A stretch of 64,000 nt of DNA from NCBI GenBank assembly GCA_033239525.1, contig BSYO01000014.1, positions 18,026,021 to 18,090,020 on the forward strand, written 5' to 3'. Below the pieces are notes generated by a model. The model saw only the letters and a list, made by a program, of their open reading frames with translations. It searched no databases and was not told the DNA's origin. Of the stretch, positions 1 to 10,597 are shown piece by piece (the first letter of the stretch is position 1; each line of letters begins with the position of its first letter). The DNA is from Nepenthes gracilis (Eukaryota > Streptophyta > Magnoliopsida > Caryophyllales > Nepenthaceae). Made by a program: the position numbers and the translations under genes.

Positions 1-725
1 ATAGACTCCAGTCTGAATGGAAAACTTCTCTAAGGTAAGAATGTTTAAGATCTTCCCAAGGGTTAAAAAAAAAAGTATCATCTTAAAACTGAATGAGCTA
101 TTTATAATTCAACTAACAAGGGCAAGGTCCAAAACTTTTAAACAAAAGCAATAGTCTTAAAACCACATTTCAACCTGCACAAGCTTTAAGAATTTTATGG
201 AAGGAAATACAAAGCAGTCAGCATAGATGGTGAACATAAGAAACCCTCATTTGACACTCAAATTCAAACAGCGATAGAACAAATCAAATAAAAATCAATA
301 GGAATATTCATACCTAAAAAAATAAATATTTGGTTCAAAATTAGTAAAAATATGACACGTCGCTATGAAATACAAATTAGCTCTTTAAAGAAATTAGCTA
401 AAACAAGAAGGCTGTAGCATGTTGAAAAACTCATCAATCAGTACTTGTGATTATTACAATAGCATCACAAATACAATTGAAACACTTGCCTAATTTGCAG
501 TGATAGATAGAAGATGTAAACCATATGAGGGGGTCAGAAAAACGCATGCATTAATCTTCTAGGCACAGCATTCTTTCATACTCGCTGAAGTGCATATGGG
601 CAATTGACTTAAACATCTCTATTTTACAGGGTAAGGGAGATACAATTTTACTGATCCATAAGCAATGTGAGCATAAAAAATATCCACTCTAGAATGTGAA
701 GAAAAATGAAAAGGTAGATGCTGCA

Positions 726-777
726 AGAGAGAGAGAGGGAGGGAGCAAGGGGGAGAGAGAGAGAGAGAGAGAGAGAA
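726..777. repeat. (GA)n microsatellite
   Basis: An interrupted GA tract. It lies about 20 bases inside intron 2 of the At1g60990-like gene, so on the transcribed strand it is a CT tract just after the donor. Confidence 0.9.
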
Positions 778-795
778 GTAGATTCCTCTACACAC

Positions 796-3700
796 CACAA
801 CTCCATTTTCGGATGCAACCAGTGCCTCATCATCATTCTGGAATGTTTCAATTACTCCATTATCTGATACTATTGCACCTGCCACAGCTACAGTATCCTA
901 AAATGGAAAAAGATATGGCTTCTTTAGTTATTAAATCATTCAAGCATTGAACCACCATGGAAAGTGCCAAATATGTCAAAGAAAGGAAAAGAAAGCTTTA
1001 TGAGAAAGAAATGCATGATGAGTCAAAAGGTAATCTGGCAGCTGCTGTTAGGGGGGTTGGAATTCAGTAATATATTTACCTCTTAAGAAAGCTCGTTTAT
1101 GAGAAGTGATAGAGCAATCACACCAAAAGCAGCAAATTGCTAATTTCCAAGATTAAGGACAGTGTTTGACAGCTACTTTTGTAGCATTCTGCCTCCTAGG
1201 CCTATGTCCACGGTCCAAGTTTGTTTTTCAATATTTCCACTATCCTACTTCAAACAGGCAAACAAGCTAACTTCAAAACTATGGCACCAGGAGTCACCTC
1301 CTCAACATGCTCTCTCAACCTTAAGAACTCACTAGTCATCCCTATAAATAAGGGCAAATAAATAAATAAATAAATAAATGCAATCTATCATTTACAAATT
1401 ATGATAAATCTTCCTCTTAGAAGATACCAGGATTGATGCAGCAATCAAGAACTATGAGACCAAGGAAAGGTTCAAATCCCAAACTAGCAGCTTTTGACAT
1501 TGCGAACTAAAGGAATGTTAGATAAAAGCTTCGCTGACTGGCCTTTCAAAAATCCAGAACTCACCTTCCCTTATGTACAATCTAAGTGTTATCACATTGC
1601 TGTAATCCAAATGGGGTTTATGCACTACGTGTCAAAATCCAACTGCCCATGGAGTACATATCGTAAAGTTGTTCTCATTCACTATGTGTTATGGATTATA
1701 AAATAAGATGTCTGGAAAGAGCTTGTACACTAGTTCTAGATAAATTAACCTTCAAAAGTACCTAAAAATAAGATTTTACATTAGACAGAAAGGCTAGCAT
1801 TATGGTATGCCATTGTTGGCTTTGACCTAACCAAAGATTGGAAGCACCATTGACCATATGGGAAAAGCCTAAGCTCGCTTACGGAATGTAGAAATGGAAT
1901 AGATTAGTTTTGAGTGTATGGATATTATGAAATAGAACGAGAAAAATGGAATTTGAATGAATGAACTTATAAAACTTTAGAGCATTTAGAAAATTACAAA
2001 AAGTGAAACCATTCATTTTGTTGTAAATGCAGGCAGAACAAATAACTAAACAGGAATAGTCCCCTTGAGCTGCTTAAGGCAAGAGGTATCCTGAGTTAGT
2101 CCAAGACTTGCTGACATATTAATGTTTGATACAGTAATGATCTGTCAACCAAATTGTCATCCACAGATTAAAATATTGGCATTGGTATTCTATTAGTCCT
2201 GAGTGTATCAAAATCGATCATATTGGGCAATATGTATCTATATTGGATGTTGCAAATGCATATTTTTTTTTCCTAAAATGATATTAAAATTGAATTATAT
2301 ACTAAAAGTTGACCATTTTTTATAATATATTTACGTATCTGAAAAGTTTTAGCCATTTTCATCAAAATTGAGTTTGTATCCTCCTTGACCATTGAAAAAA
2401 ATATCAAAAAGGCCATAGATATATGGATTTTAGTTTCCAAAAAGCAAGAAAAAATGACCAATACCTATTAGTCGATATATCTTTAATATAGTGATACACC
2501 AGCATAATTTTTCATTGTTGGTAAATATTTGTATCAAGACTTTCGAATACTAATATTTTGATCTATACTACATTATCATCTAAAAACCATCCTAATTAGT
2601 CATTCCACTTGTTGGCTCACTGTGAAAACTTGTAACTCCACGTTTATCATGTGCAAAAGAGCAGGATCGACATCACGGAATGAAATATTAATAAGAAACA
2701 AGACCCATACAAGTTTGCTCATTTTTTGTGTTTTAGTGCATTGGATGCTTGGCTGACATGTAATATATCAAGTGACATATATTGGTATGGCCCTCCAAGG
2801 CCAATATTTTCCAATAGAATGACAAAATGGCAATGTCTCTATATCAACTGATATACAATATAATATCATATTTTAAATCTTATGTGCTGTTAAACTCTTA
2901 ATAGTGCAAAGAAATTTAAAGTATATTTTTATATAGAATAAATTGAAATTGAAATAAAAGTTGAAAAATGATATAAAAATAAAAATTGAAAAAAAAAATA
3001 ACATTAAATATAAAATTTTAAGAACATATTTTTTTTTCCATGAGCCTTCCATAGATAAAAAATAATAATACACAACTTGATGCTATCTTACTTAGTCATG
3101 AGAGTATAATAATAACAAAACTCGAGATAGGATATATGGCTAAAAATAGTACAACACTTTCGGGATCAAATTCAATCTTTTTGAAATACAATAATAACAA
3201 AACTCCTTTTCAAGATGCACCACCTTAAACAAGCCTAGGGAACATAATTTGTGAAAATATGTTAAAGCACATTTAAAAAACTTGACAATCAATCTTTTCT
3301 TGACTTTCACATCTTTGCTTGCTGGATTATCTCCTGGCAATTTTCCTTCCTTTCCTCCTAGATCTTTTTTTTTTTCATTACTCCTTTTTCAAGATACACC
3401 ACCTTAAACAAGCCTAAGAACATAATCTGTGAAAACACGTTAAAGCACATTTAAGCAACCTGACAATCAATCTTTTCTTGACTTTCACATCCTTGCTTGC
3501 TGGATTATCCCCCAGCAATCTTTTAATTTAAAGGATTCCTTTCCTTCAAGATCTTTTTTTTTTTTTTTTTTCTGTGTCATTACTCTTCCTAGATCTTTCA
3601 ATGTTCATAAATGCAGCACAAACACGCTTGAGAGAAATATCATTAGATTCACCCACTGTTACCGGTCCCCCCCCCCCGCCCCCCGGAATCCACCAGCACA

Positions 3701-6700
3701 TATTGCAAAGGTGACTTTCAAAGGTAATTGCATTCAAAAAATGAAAATTCCTATGTACTACATATCAAGCCACACGTATTGTACCTCAATCTGGGAAATT
3801 ATGCATTCGATGTTAATGTTGTCAATCATTCACATACTAAGACAACAAATAACCACTACTTTACTATTGCAAAGCCACAACTACCACTGTGTAGGTTCGG
3901 GTATACTAACAAAATGAGAGAAACTCATGGTGGCACAAGCCACAGATGAAAAAACACAAATGACAGAGATGGTAGTAGCGTGAATGATGGAATTAAGAAC
4001 TTCTACCCTCTTTCGTATCCTGTTTTATTGTGATTTCAGAAAACAGAAGGAAGTCGCTTATCCTACAGCGTACATATTCAAATCTTTGCTGAGCTACTGA
4101 TCGTAAGAAACAGAGAGCTGTTTCATGTGGCAATTTTCATTCTCGTATTCTTCCTCAAGGCACAAACCATTTGATTTTATACTACACACAGTCCGGCACA
4201 TCCTGAGCTTTCCAGGGATCATCCCTTTCCACCCCTATTGCAAGCGAACAATTCTAAAACCAAAATCAAATGAAGTCGTCTTTAAACATAGCATAACCAA
4301 CTCAATACAAGCTTGACCATACTTGGAGTTCTTCAGTCCTTATAAAAAAGACAAAAAAACCTACACTGAGATTGTCACTTGTCCAAGTCTTATGATGGAA
4401 TGATACAAAATCCAAGTATACCGCATCACCATGCATAATGTCATTATCATGCCTACGTGCACCACCACCCGGCTTGTCAACTAACCAAGAAACATTCATT
4501 CAACCACCAAATCATTCTCAATTTGGTCTGATGAACAAAGTGGAGGACATTTTTTGCTCTCTTTTTTGCATAACATTTGCTATTGTCTCCTCCTTTTTCT
4601 CTAATCATTCAATTTTTAGTGAGTCCAAAAACTCTGAAGTCATTAGTTCTTGGCTCACCAATTCCAAACTGTTAATCCGGTTGGGTTTTCCTTAATGGAG
4701 ACAAGGCAATGGAAAAAAGTACTCATCCAAAATATTAATGAAAATATCAACTAATATGTATCAATATCAGGACCTCCGATACCAATATTTCTCAATACTA
4801 TAATAATATCGCGATATGTATCCGTATCAAATAATATAGCTAAATTTTTAGAATTTTTTCCCATTCAATATATCCGATATTGATACATATTGTCTGATAT
4901 ATTCAATATCAATATAATCGCGATCAATACCAATACTAATATTTTTATCCATAGACCAAAATGACTTTCGATATGTCACGATTGTACCTCTCTAGAACTA
5001 ATAATTAAGAGCTGTAGCACCAACTTGATTCTAAGCATTTAAGACTTCACAGTACACAGAACCCAACAGATATTTTGATTGATATAATCACCTGAACTCC
5101 CAAACACATGCACACGCCCTTTTGGTAGAAACATGGATGAAGCACACGCTATCTCCACCATATGCTTACACATGATGAAATCAATCCATGACAAATAAGA
5201 TTATGAAGAATTGAACACCAGCAATTTCACAATATAAGCTCTAACATATCAAAGAGCCAACTCACCATAAAAGCATAAATTGTTCAGGCCTCAATAATAT
5301 TTTTATACTCTCACATACTTATAATTACCTTGCGGTGAAACATACTTCTGAAAATAGGGGTTTCCAAATAACAAATTCCAACCAGAACTACCATAAAAAG
5401 GACTAACTCATCCCAATAGCATAGGGACAGCAGGAGAACCCAAACCCAACATAACCCGACACAAATTGACTAGGTTTTACCAGCATTAACAGGATTTTGG
5501 GTTGAATTTCAGTAAAACCACACTATTGAATATATATAATCTTGATTTTTCTAAGTTTCATTAATGGATACTTGTTGGGTCCCAATAAAGTGGACCCAGG
5601 ATAGTTGATCCGGATGTGACAAAATTAAGGACCCGGATGAGAGAATGAATGACTGATAATCCCAAAATAAACAAGCCAATCGGAGGCGTCCGCGTATGCA
5701 CCTGAGGCTAGGCCATGTGGACGCCAGATTCCCGCATGCAGATAAGGCTTCATGCAGCATCCTCCCAACGCTTGACCTGTGTCACCCACCAATGTTACTT
5801 GCCAATTAGGAATCGAGCCCTCGTCTATTTAGAGGAGGCTAAGAGGGGCCAGGAGGAGGTGGCAGAAATAGAGGAACAAAATCAAAGGCCAAATGCAGAT
5901 AAGGGGGAGAGAGCAGTTGGGCAAATGCCTAGCTGCGCCAACCATCTCACCCAGTACCAAGGCTATCAGCTACGGTCATCACTGAATGACCCCTGCCGAC
6001 ATTAGCCGCGACAGAGCTTGGCTTCTTTGTCGCCACTGGACTCACATCACCCGCCGCCGCAAGATGGTGCTTGCCTGCTCCAGCCACCACTTCATCATTG
6101 AATTCCTGCCCCTGCTGCCGCTAGGCAGTGCTCTGCCACTCACTTAGACCTGAACTAGGCCTCTGCCCAGGCCTGTCACCAAAGCTGCCGCCCATGCCTG
6201 CCTCCTTATACGAAAAATAGTTTTGCATTGTGTTTGAGTTTAGATGTAACCCAAACAATAGGGTTTTACCCGACCTGAAATATTTTGACTTGTGTTTTGA
6301 TTCTGGGTTCAAAGTATTGGGATGCGTTTCGGTTTCTTTGCCCAAATCCGCCCGTTACCATTCCTACACAGTTCATCCCAACAGTTCTATCGCCTAGCGT
6401 CTCTAATATCTCCAAATTACAATCAACAAACAGAAACAGAATACTAATAATCCCAAGTTCGAGAGAAAAGTGCAAGGATTCTTACGAGAAAGTCGTGATC
6501 GATAGGAGGAGGGGAAAGGTCGAAAGGTGATGCAGCAGCGGCAACAAGTGGAAAGTAGGCATTGCCAGGGATAGAGGATCGAAAAAGTGGCAAAGCTTCG
6601 CTTGAATTTGCAAAACGATGATGGCAAAGTTTGAAGGTAGAGAGTCGAGAAGTTGAATTGTTGCATTTCCTCCGGAAATTGCGACTATCAATCCACTTGA

Positions 6701-6734
6701 TACAAGCAGGACCAGCACAAGGCAGCGCCTCCAT
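796..6734 (-). CDS. IBA57.2: Plastid GcvT/YgfZ-family protein (At1g60990-like), 5' part only
   Basis: Two exons are visible and the gene continues off the left edge. Exon 1 (6734 down to 6486, 83 codons) starts at the first ATG in its frame. It encodes a Ser/Arg-rich, acid-poor leader that looks like a plastid transit peptide, then FDLSPPPIDHDFL. The donor is CTC|GTAAGA, phase 0. Exon 2 (897 down to 796, 34 codons) follows acceptor TTTTAG and reads DTVAVAGAIVSDNGVIETFQ, then NDDEALVASENGVV, before donor GTGTGT. From memory, Arabidopsis At1g60990 has nearly the same FDFSPPPIDHDFL block, followed by an acidic NDDEALDA..NGVVV segment. The family is folate-dependent YgfZ/IBA57-like and supports Fe-S protein maturation; the plastid location is inferred from the leader and the homologue. 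The catalytic domain lies outside the window. The exon 2 donor is the least certain boundary. Confidence 0.82.
1355..1379. repeat. (AAAT)n microsatellite
   Basis: About six AAAT units inside intron 1 of the left-edge gene. Confidence 0.9.
3202..3525. repeat. Tandem duplication, about 180-bp period
   Basis: Two head-to-tail copies start at about 3202 and 3381. Both begin with CTCCTTTTxCAAGAT and share CACCTTAAACAAGCCTA and CTTGCTTGCTGGATTAT. They differ at scattered bases and by T-run length. Poly-T tracts follow each copy, consistent with slippage or unequal exchange inside the intron. Confidence 0.85.
3666..3684. repeat. Poly-C run
   Basis: A C11-G-C6 run. Its length is likely unreliable in sequencing. 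Confidence 0.85.
4725..4960. repeat. AT-rich tract built of GATAT/ATATC words
   Basis: The words GATAT, ATATC and TATTGATAC recur on both strands. A similar texture occurs at about 2.19-2.6 kb and 31.1-31.25 kb. I could not define a unit or terminal repeats, so this is either a decayed dispersed repeat or simple low complexity. Confidence 0.4.
5573..6010. mobile_element. GC-rich LTR-like fragment, unclassified
   Basis: The stretch begins TGTTGGGTCCC, the same kind of terminus as the Tat1 LTR read on the other strand. It is clearly more GC-rich than the flanking intron and contains a TATA-like CTATTTAGAGG near 5826. I found no matching CA end, partner LTR or target duplication, so the right boundary is a guess. 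It could be an LTR fragment or another captured sequence. Confidence 0.3.
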
Positions 6735-7655
6735 TAGTAATCTGGGTGCAAACTTTGAGCCTTCGATTATGGAGCACGAGAAGCTGATGCGTCCCCTCTT
6801 GAAAACAAAGGGTTTAAAGAGTAATTTGTGCGCAGAGCCCCTCAACCTCACCAAACGATGTAACTGAAAATTTTCAAGACTTATTGAATTGTACAATTAT
6901 ATTATCAAAATAAATAAAGATGCAAATTTTTTTAAAAAAATTAATTAATTAAAGTAATTCGACAATTTTGATATATAGAGATAATAAATTATAGTATAAA
7001 TATGAGTTTTGATTTTTTATATCATTTGTGAACATTTTGAGTCATGTAGTATTTATTTTATTTTAATATTTTAAAAAATAATATCAATTAAAATATATAT
7101 ATTTTTACTGATAAAAAAACCACCAAAAATAGACATATAAACCTATAAATATCTTACAAGCCAAAAATATATATTAACATGTAATTGTCAAAATTATGAC
7201 AAATTTAACATAAAGTTTTTTTTTTTTTTTTAAAAAAAGAAAGAACAAATAGATTTATACTATCATATTTATATTAAAACATTCTCATGTTAAATTGGAT
7301 ATATTTAGGATCACAAATAAGTGAAATGAATTTTATCATGAACATATTCAAAGTTAGATTGACTCTTTTTTATATTATAAACAAGTTCCTTTATAATTTT
7401 TTTTTTTAATTTGATTTCGGTTTGATGCGAGTTTGGCAAGCTCCGATTTGGCTCGAGGCTATTTATATATATATACTAGTAAATCAAACTTGGGTTTATT
7501 TTATTTATACATTAACAAATTAAATAAACTAAAGTTTATACATGTAACAGACCCTCATTAACAAGCAAAACCAAATTCTTAAATGAATATCCAAACAAGC
7601 CTAAAGCAAATTCATATACAAGTCCATAAAAGCATATCTATTATTATCTCTAAAC
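6735..7655. other. Upstream region of the At1g60990-like gene
   Basis: This holds the 5' UTR and promoter of the minus-strand gene, truncated by the Tat1 insertion 926 bp upstream of the start codon. It is strongly AT-rich with several A and T runs. I see no coding potential or clear promoter motif. Confidence 0.6.
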
Positions 7656-7660
7656 GAATC
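7656..7660. repeat. Target-site duplication of Tat1, left copy
   Basis: GAATC directly before the left LTR. The same five bases follow the right LTR at 19460-19464. Confidence 0.9.
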
Positions 7661-8554
7661 TGTTGCGTCCCGGGCCCAAGGTTGTCGTGCGGATTAGGGA
7701 TAAGCGTGCGGTTCTTTCCGGAAAAGGTCGGTCTCAAAATCTCTGTGACTGGGACTGCACAGCACAAACAACGAACAAGAGGTCGGAGGAGTCGGTAGGA
7801 TTTCTCCCACCGAGGCCGCTCCGCGCTCAAGTCGGCAAATTCCATGATAAGCGGAAATGGCGCACGCTAAAGTGGTGCGCGGAGAAATCTTTGTGAAGCG
7901 AGAGAGGTGCTTTGTGCGGTGATGTGGAGAAATCTGATGAGCGGGTGATGGAAGGCACGGCAAGTAGTGCACCGCAATGGGTGGAGTGATCTCGGAGGAT
8001 CTTTGGGGTGGTAAGCGAGTCAGCTAGATGAGGCGATGCTCTGTCTTGACCCGTCACTCTCGTGTTTTTGAGAAGAAGGAAGCAGATGATCAAGGATGCT
8101 CCCTTTGAATGCTTGATTCGAAGGGTCGTAAAGAGTGTGGAAGATTGATCGAAAAGTCCCTTTCTCTGTGGGGTGTGAGGGTTCTTATACACCTCATCCC
8201 GTTGGACTCTTGGGCGCCAAAACGCCCGTTGCTTGGGGCCATTGGTATTTATCATGGATGGTCACGCTGGTTGTATTGCCGTGCTAGGCACCTTTTCGCG
8301 GCGTTATTACTGGCGGGGGGTGGTTGGCCGTCTGCGACGGCGGCGTGAGTGGCGTTAGCTGCGCCAACCACGCCTCTATTGGCTATTTTTGTTCGCCCGG
8401 CGACGCATTTAATGCGGCTGCAGTTATCGTTGCCTCCTTCCGTTGTGGGCTCGCGCGCCTTTCATCCCTTATGCCTCTCGTAGGCTTTTGATCTCCTATG
8501 CGACTGCTGCCGTGGGCCTAGGCTGTCTCATGGGCGAGGACATGGGACCCAACA
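7661..8554 (-). repeat. Tat1 left LTR (3' LTR of the element)
   Basis: It starts TGTTGCGTCCCGGG and ends GGGACCCAACA. Compared with the right LTR, about 8053-8250 is almost identical (I count three differences in about 195 bases) while other stretches differ by many substitutions and indels. Confidence 0.9.
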
Positions 8555-8566
8555 CTAGCCCCCATG
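8555..8566 (-). other. Tat1 polypurine tract
   Basis: Read on the minus strand this is CATGGGGGCTAG, immediately before the 3' LTR. The matching site in Tat2 is similar, which fixes the element's orientation. Confidence 0.75.
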
Positions 8567-8773
8567 CAGGGCGGGCGGTGGTCGGGCATTAGGCCCATTT
8601 CCAACCCTTCCTCGTGCCGCGCCATTTTTGTCGTTTTCCAAGTTCGCGTCTTTAAAGTGACCGTCACCTCACCCGGCGAGATTCACGCGCCTTGGGTTGC
8701 GTCGAATCTTTGTTGCTTTCGAAAAAGTGCCGTGTCGTGGGCCAGGTGAAGTGGATAGCACTGCGTCTTGCCC

Positions 8774-9360
8774 ATAAATAGGAGGGCACTTGAGCGAGTT
8801 GAGTCCATCCCTTATCGGCGAATCGAAGAGGCAATGAGGAGATTCTAGCTTTTCCGCCCCTTGTGTGGGCACTCGAGAAAGAGTTGGATGGACCACTTGC
8901 ATGCCCGAGATCCTTGGTGGAGGAATGCCCGAGCCTTGTGGCTTGCTTTCTTTGCTAACGAGAGTGGCTTGGCCATTCGCCGTCGTCACGTGCTTCCTTA
9001 GGGTTGTGTCAGTGGCTAGGTTGAGCGGATTCTTTGACTACCCTTGGCTGCCTTCGCTGTTAGGCGACGGTTTCAGCAAGCCTCGCCGGGCGCATAGCCC
9101 CCGTGGAAGGCTGGGCTTGCCACCGAACTTTCGGAGTGCCCGACTTGATGCTTCTGGACCCGGTGGATTGAATGCTTGAGACTCCCAGGGGATGCTCCTG
9201 CTTCCTTGATTCGCGGTGAAATACATTGCTTCGTTTGTCGTTCCCGAACTCTCTGGGACAGTACGAGCAGCATCCGGGCTTCGCACTCTGGTCTTCTTTC
9301 GTCTTTCATGACTTCATGGTTGTAGATCTTGTACTTTGTAAGAAAGCATTTATTAATAAA
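8774..9360 (+). pseudogene. Tat1 antisense cassette A, unclassified
   Basis: A plus-strand unit opposite to gag-pol. It has a TATA-like ATAAATA at 8774-8780 and an AATAAA at 9355-9360. No long ATG-initiated frame is intact: the first ATG (8834) stops after three codons. Parts align by eye with cassette A of Tat2, for example a GTCATCGTGCTTC-like stretch. I do not recognise the product. It may be a decayed gene or a transcribed non-coding unit. Confidence 0.4.
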
Positions 9361-9608
9361 AGTAGCCTCTTTTGTCTTGACAGCGGGGCGTTTTTTCCCT
9401 GAGGATCACGTGTCGACCTTTGGGAGCACTGTGGGGTTCAACCGCCACGTCCCTTGCCGGCGCATTTAATTCTGTGCGGCGGGAGACGTTGTTTCGTCTT
9501 GAAAACGCGCGAGTTTCCAGGGGTCTCCCACGTGGTGAACCCTCATTGGCCCTTCCTTAAATGCCTTCCGCCTTTTGGGGTTGGCGCCTTTTCAGGAGAA
9601 GATTTGCC

Positions 9609-10180
9609 TATTTAAATGCGCCACTTTCTCCCGAAATCTGGCACGTCTTTGTACTTGTTCATCCACTGGCAGTTCGATCTTCCTCCGTGTGTCTTCTCGT
9701 TGCGAAATCGATGGGAGACTCCTCTAGTGACACGGAGCCCTCCTCTCAAAGTTGGCTCTAGCATGTGTCTTTGGAGCTCACGCCTCGGGAGAGGCTGGCT
9801 GCGAAGCCACGGTTGCCGGCCTTCTCGAGTCGGGAGTTCCTCCGGGTTTCGGGGGTCCCCTTTGCGTCGGGGCTGAGCAATCGAAATAGAAGAGCCCGCG
9901 TCGCACATTTAGAGGCGCTGGCCGGAGTCGGAGGTCGGGGCCATACGGCTGGTAGGTGCCAACGTGGGGCGCGAGCCGCATATTGGCACTTGAAGAAGAA
10001 ATGGAACAACTCAGGCGCGATAAGGCTGAAGTTGTTGCACGGACGGAGCCGAGGTCGATGCTTTAGGAGGGAGTGAACTCGGCCTTGGAGCGGAGGTAAG
10101 GCTTTGCGAAAGGCTTGCTTCTTGGAGGATCCGGGCTTCGCGTGGGTGTCTAGATCCTCATAACTCGTCGCCAAGACCCG
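9609..10180 (+). pseudogene. Tat1 antisense cassette B, coiled-coil remnant
   Basis: TATTTAAA at 9609-9616 lies 102 bp before ATG 9711, which opens MGDSSSDTEPSSQSWL and then a stop. After frame changes, a segment near 9.98-10.07 kb reads LALEEEMEQLRRDKAEVVA, a charged heptad-like coil. The same order (TATA-like box, ATG with a Ser-rich start, coil) occurs in Tat2 cassette B. I saw no AATAAA here. Function unknown. Confidence 0.45.
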
Positions 10181-10597
10181 TGATCGGTTGGTGGATTATC
10201 CCGTTCAAAGTTCCTCCTCCGGCCACCGGGACCGTTAGTTGCTTTTGTCGTTGTTGCGCTTTTTTCTTTTCTTTGCTAGTCGTTGTAACAGAACTGTTTG
10301 CCGTAATGAGAATCCGTTTTTCGCATCGTCTCGTTTGTTGGCTGTTTCTCGTTTCGTCTTTTTTTTTATTTTGCGCTTTCCGTGCGCGTCTTCAGGGATT
10401 CTGCTATCGTGAGCCCTTATTTAATGCGGTGGCGCCAGCGTGGACCCTTGTCCCCCTTGAAAGGGTCGCGCCCAGCTTTGGCGCCTAGCCATCATTGCAA
10501 TTGATTGAGATCTCCGCGGTGCGCTTTGATGCCACCACGTGTCTCGATCTCGGAGGCGGTGGCGTTTCGGTTTCCCGCCTCTTGGCCCAGCGTTGTC

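Larger units (their letters stand above)
898..6485 (-). other. Intron 1 of the At1g60990-like gene (5.6 kb)
   Basis: This AT-rich sequence separates the two visible exons. I see no further coding exon, and the two exons join contiguous parts of the family alignment. It holds an AAAT microsatellite, a tandem duplication near 3.2-3.5 kb, a poly-C run, tracts rich in GATAT/ATATC words (about 2.2-2.6 and 4.7-4.95 kb) and an LTR-like GC-rich island near 5.6-6.0 kb. Confidence 0.75.

Noticed and set aside
1400..1500. tRNA or SINE box B (AGGTTCAAATCCC) near 1470
   Set aside because: No matching A box or cloverleaf and no SINE body around it.
6444..6485. C-terminal extension of exon 1 (VRILALFSRTWDY)
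   Set aside because: It reads through the GTAAGA donor; homology continues in exon 2.
6735..6896. Longer N-terminus for the At1g60990-like exon 1
   Set aside because: The upstream open part contains no ATG; the first in-frame ATG is 6734.
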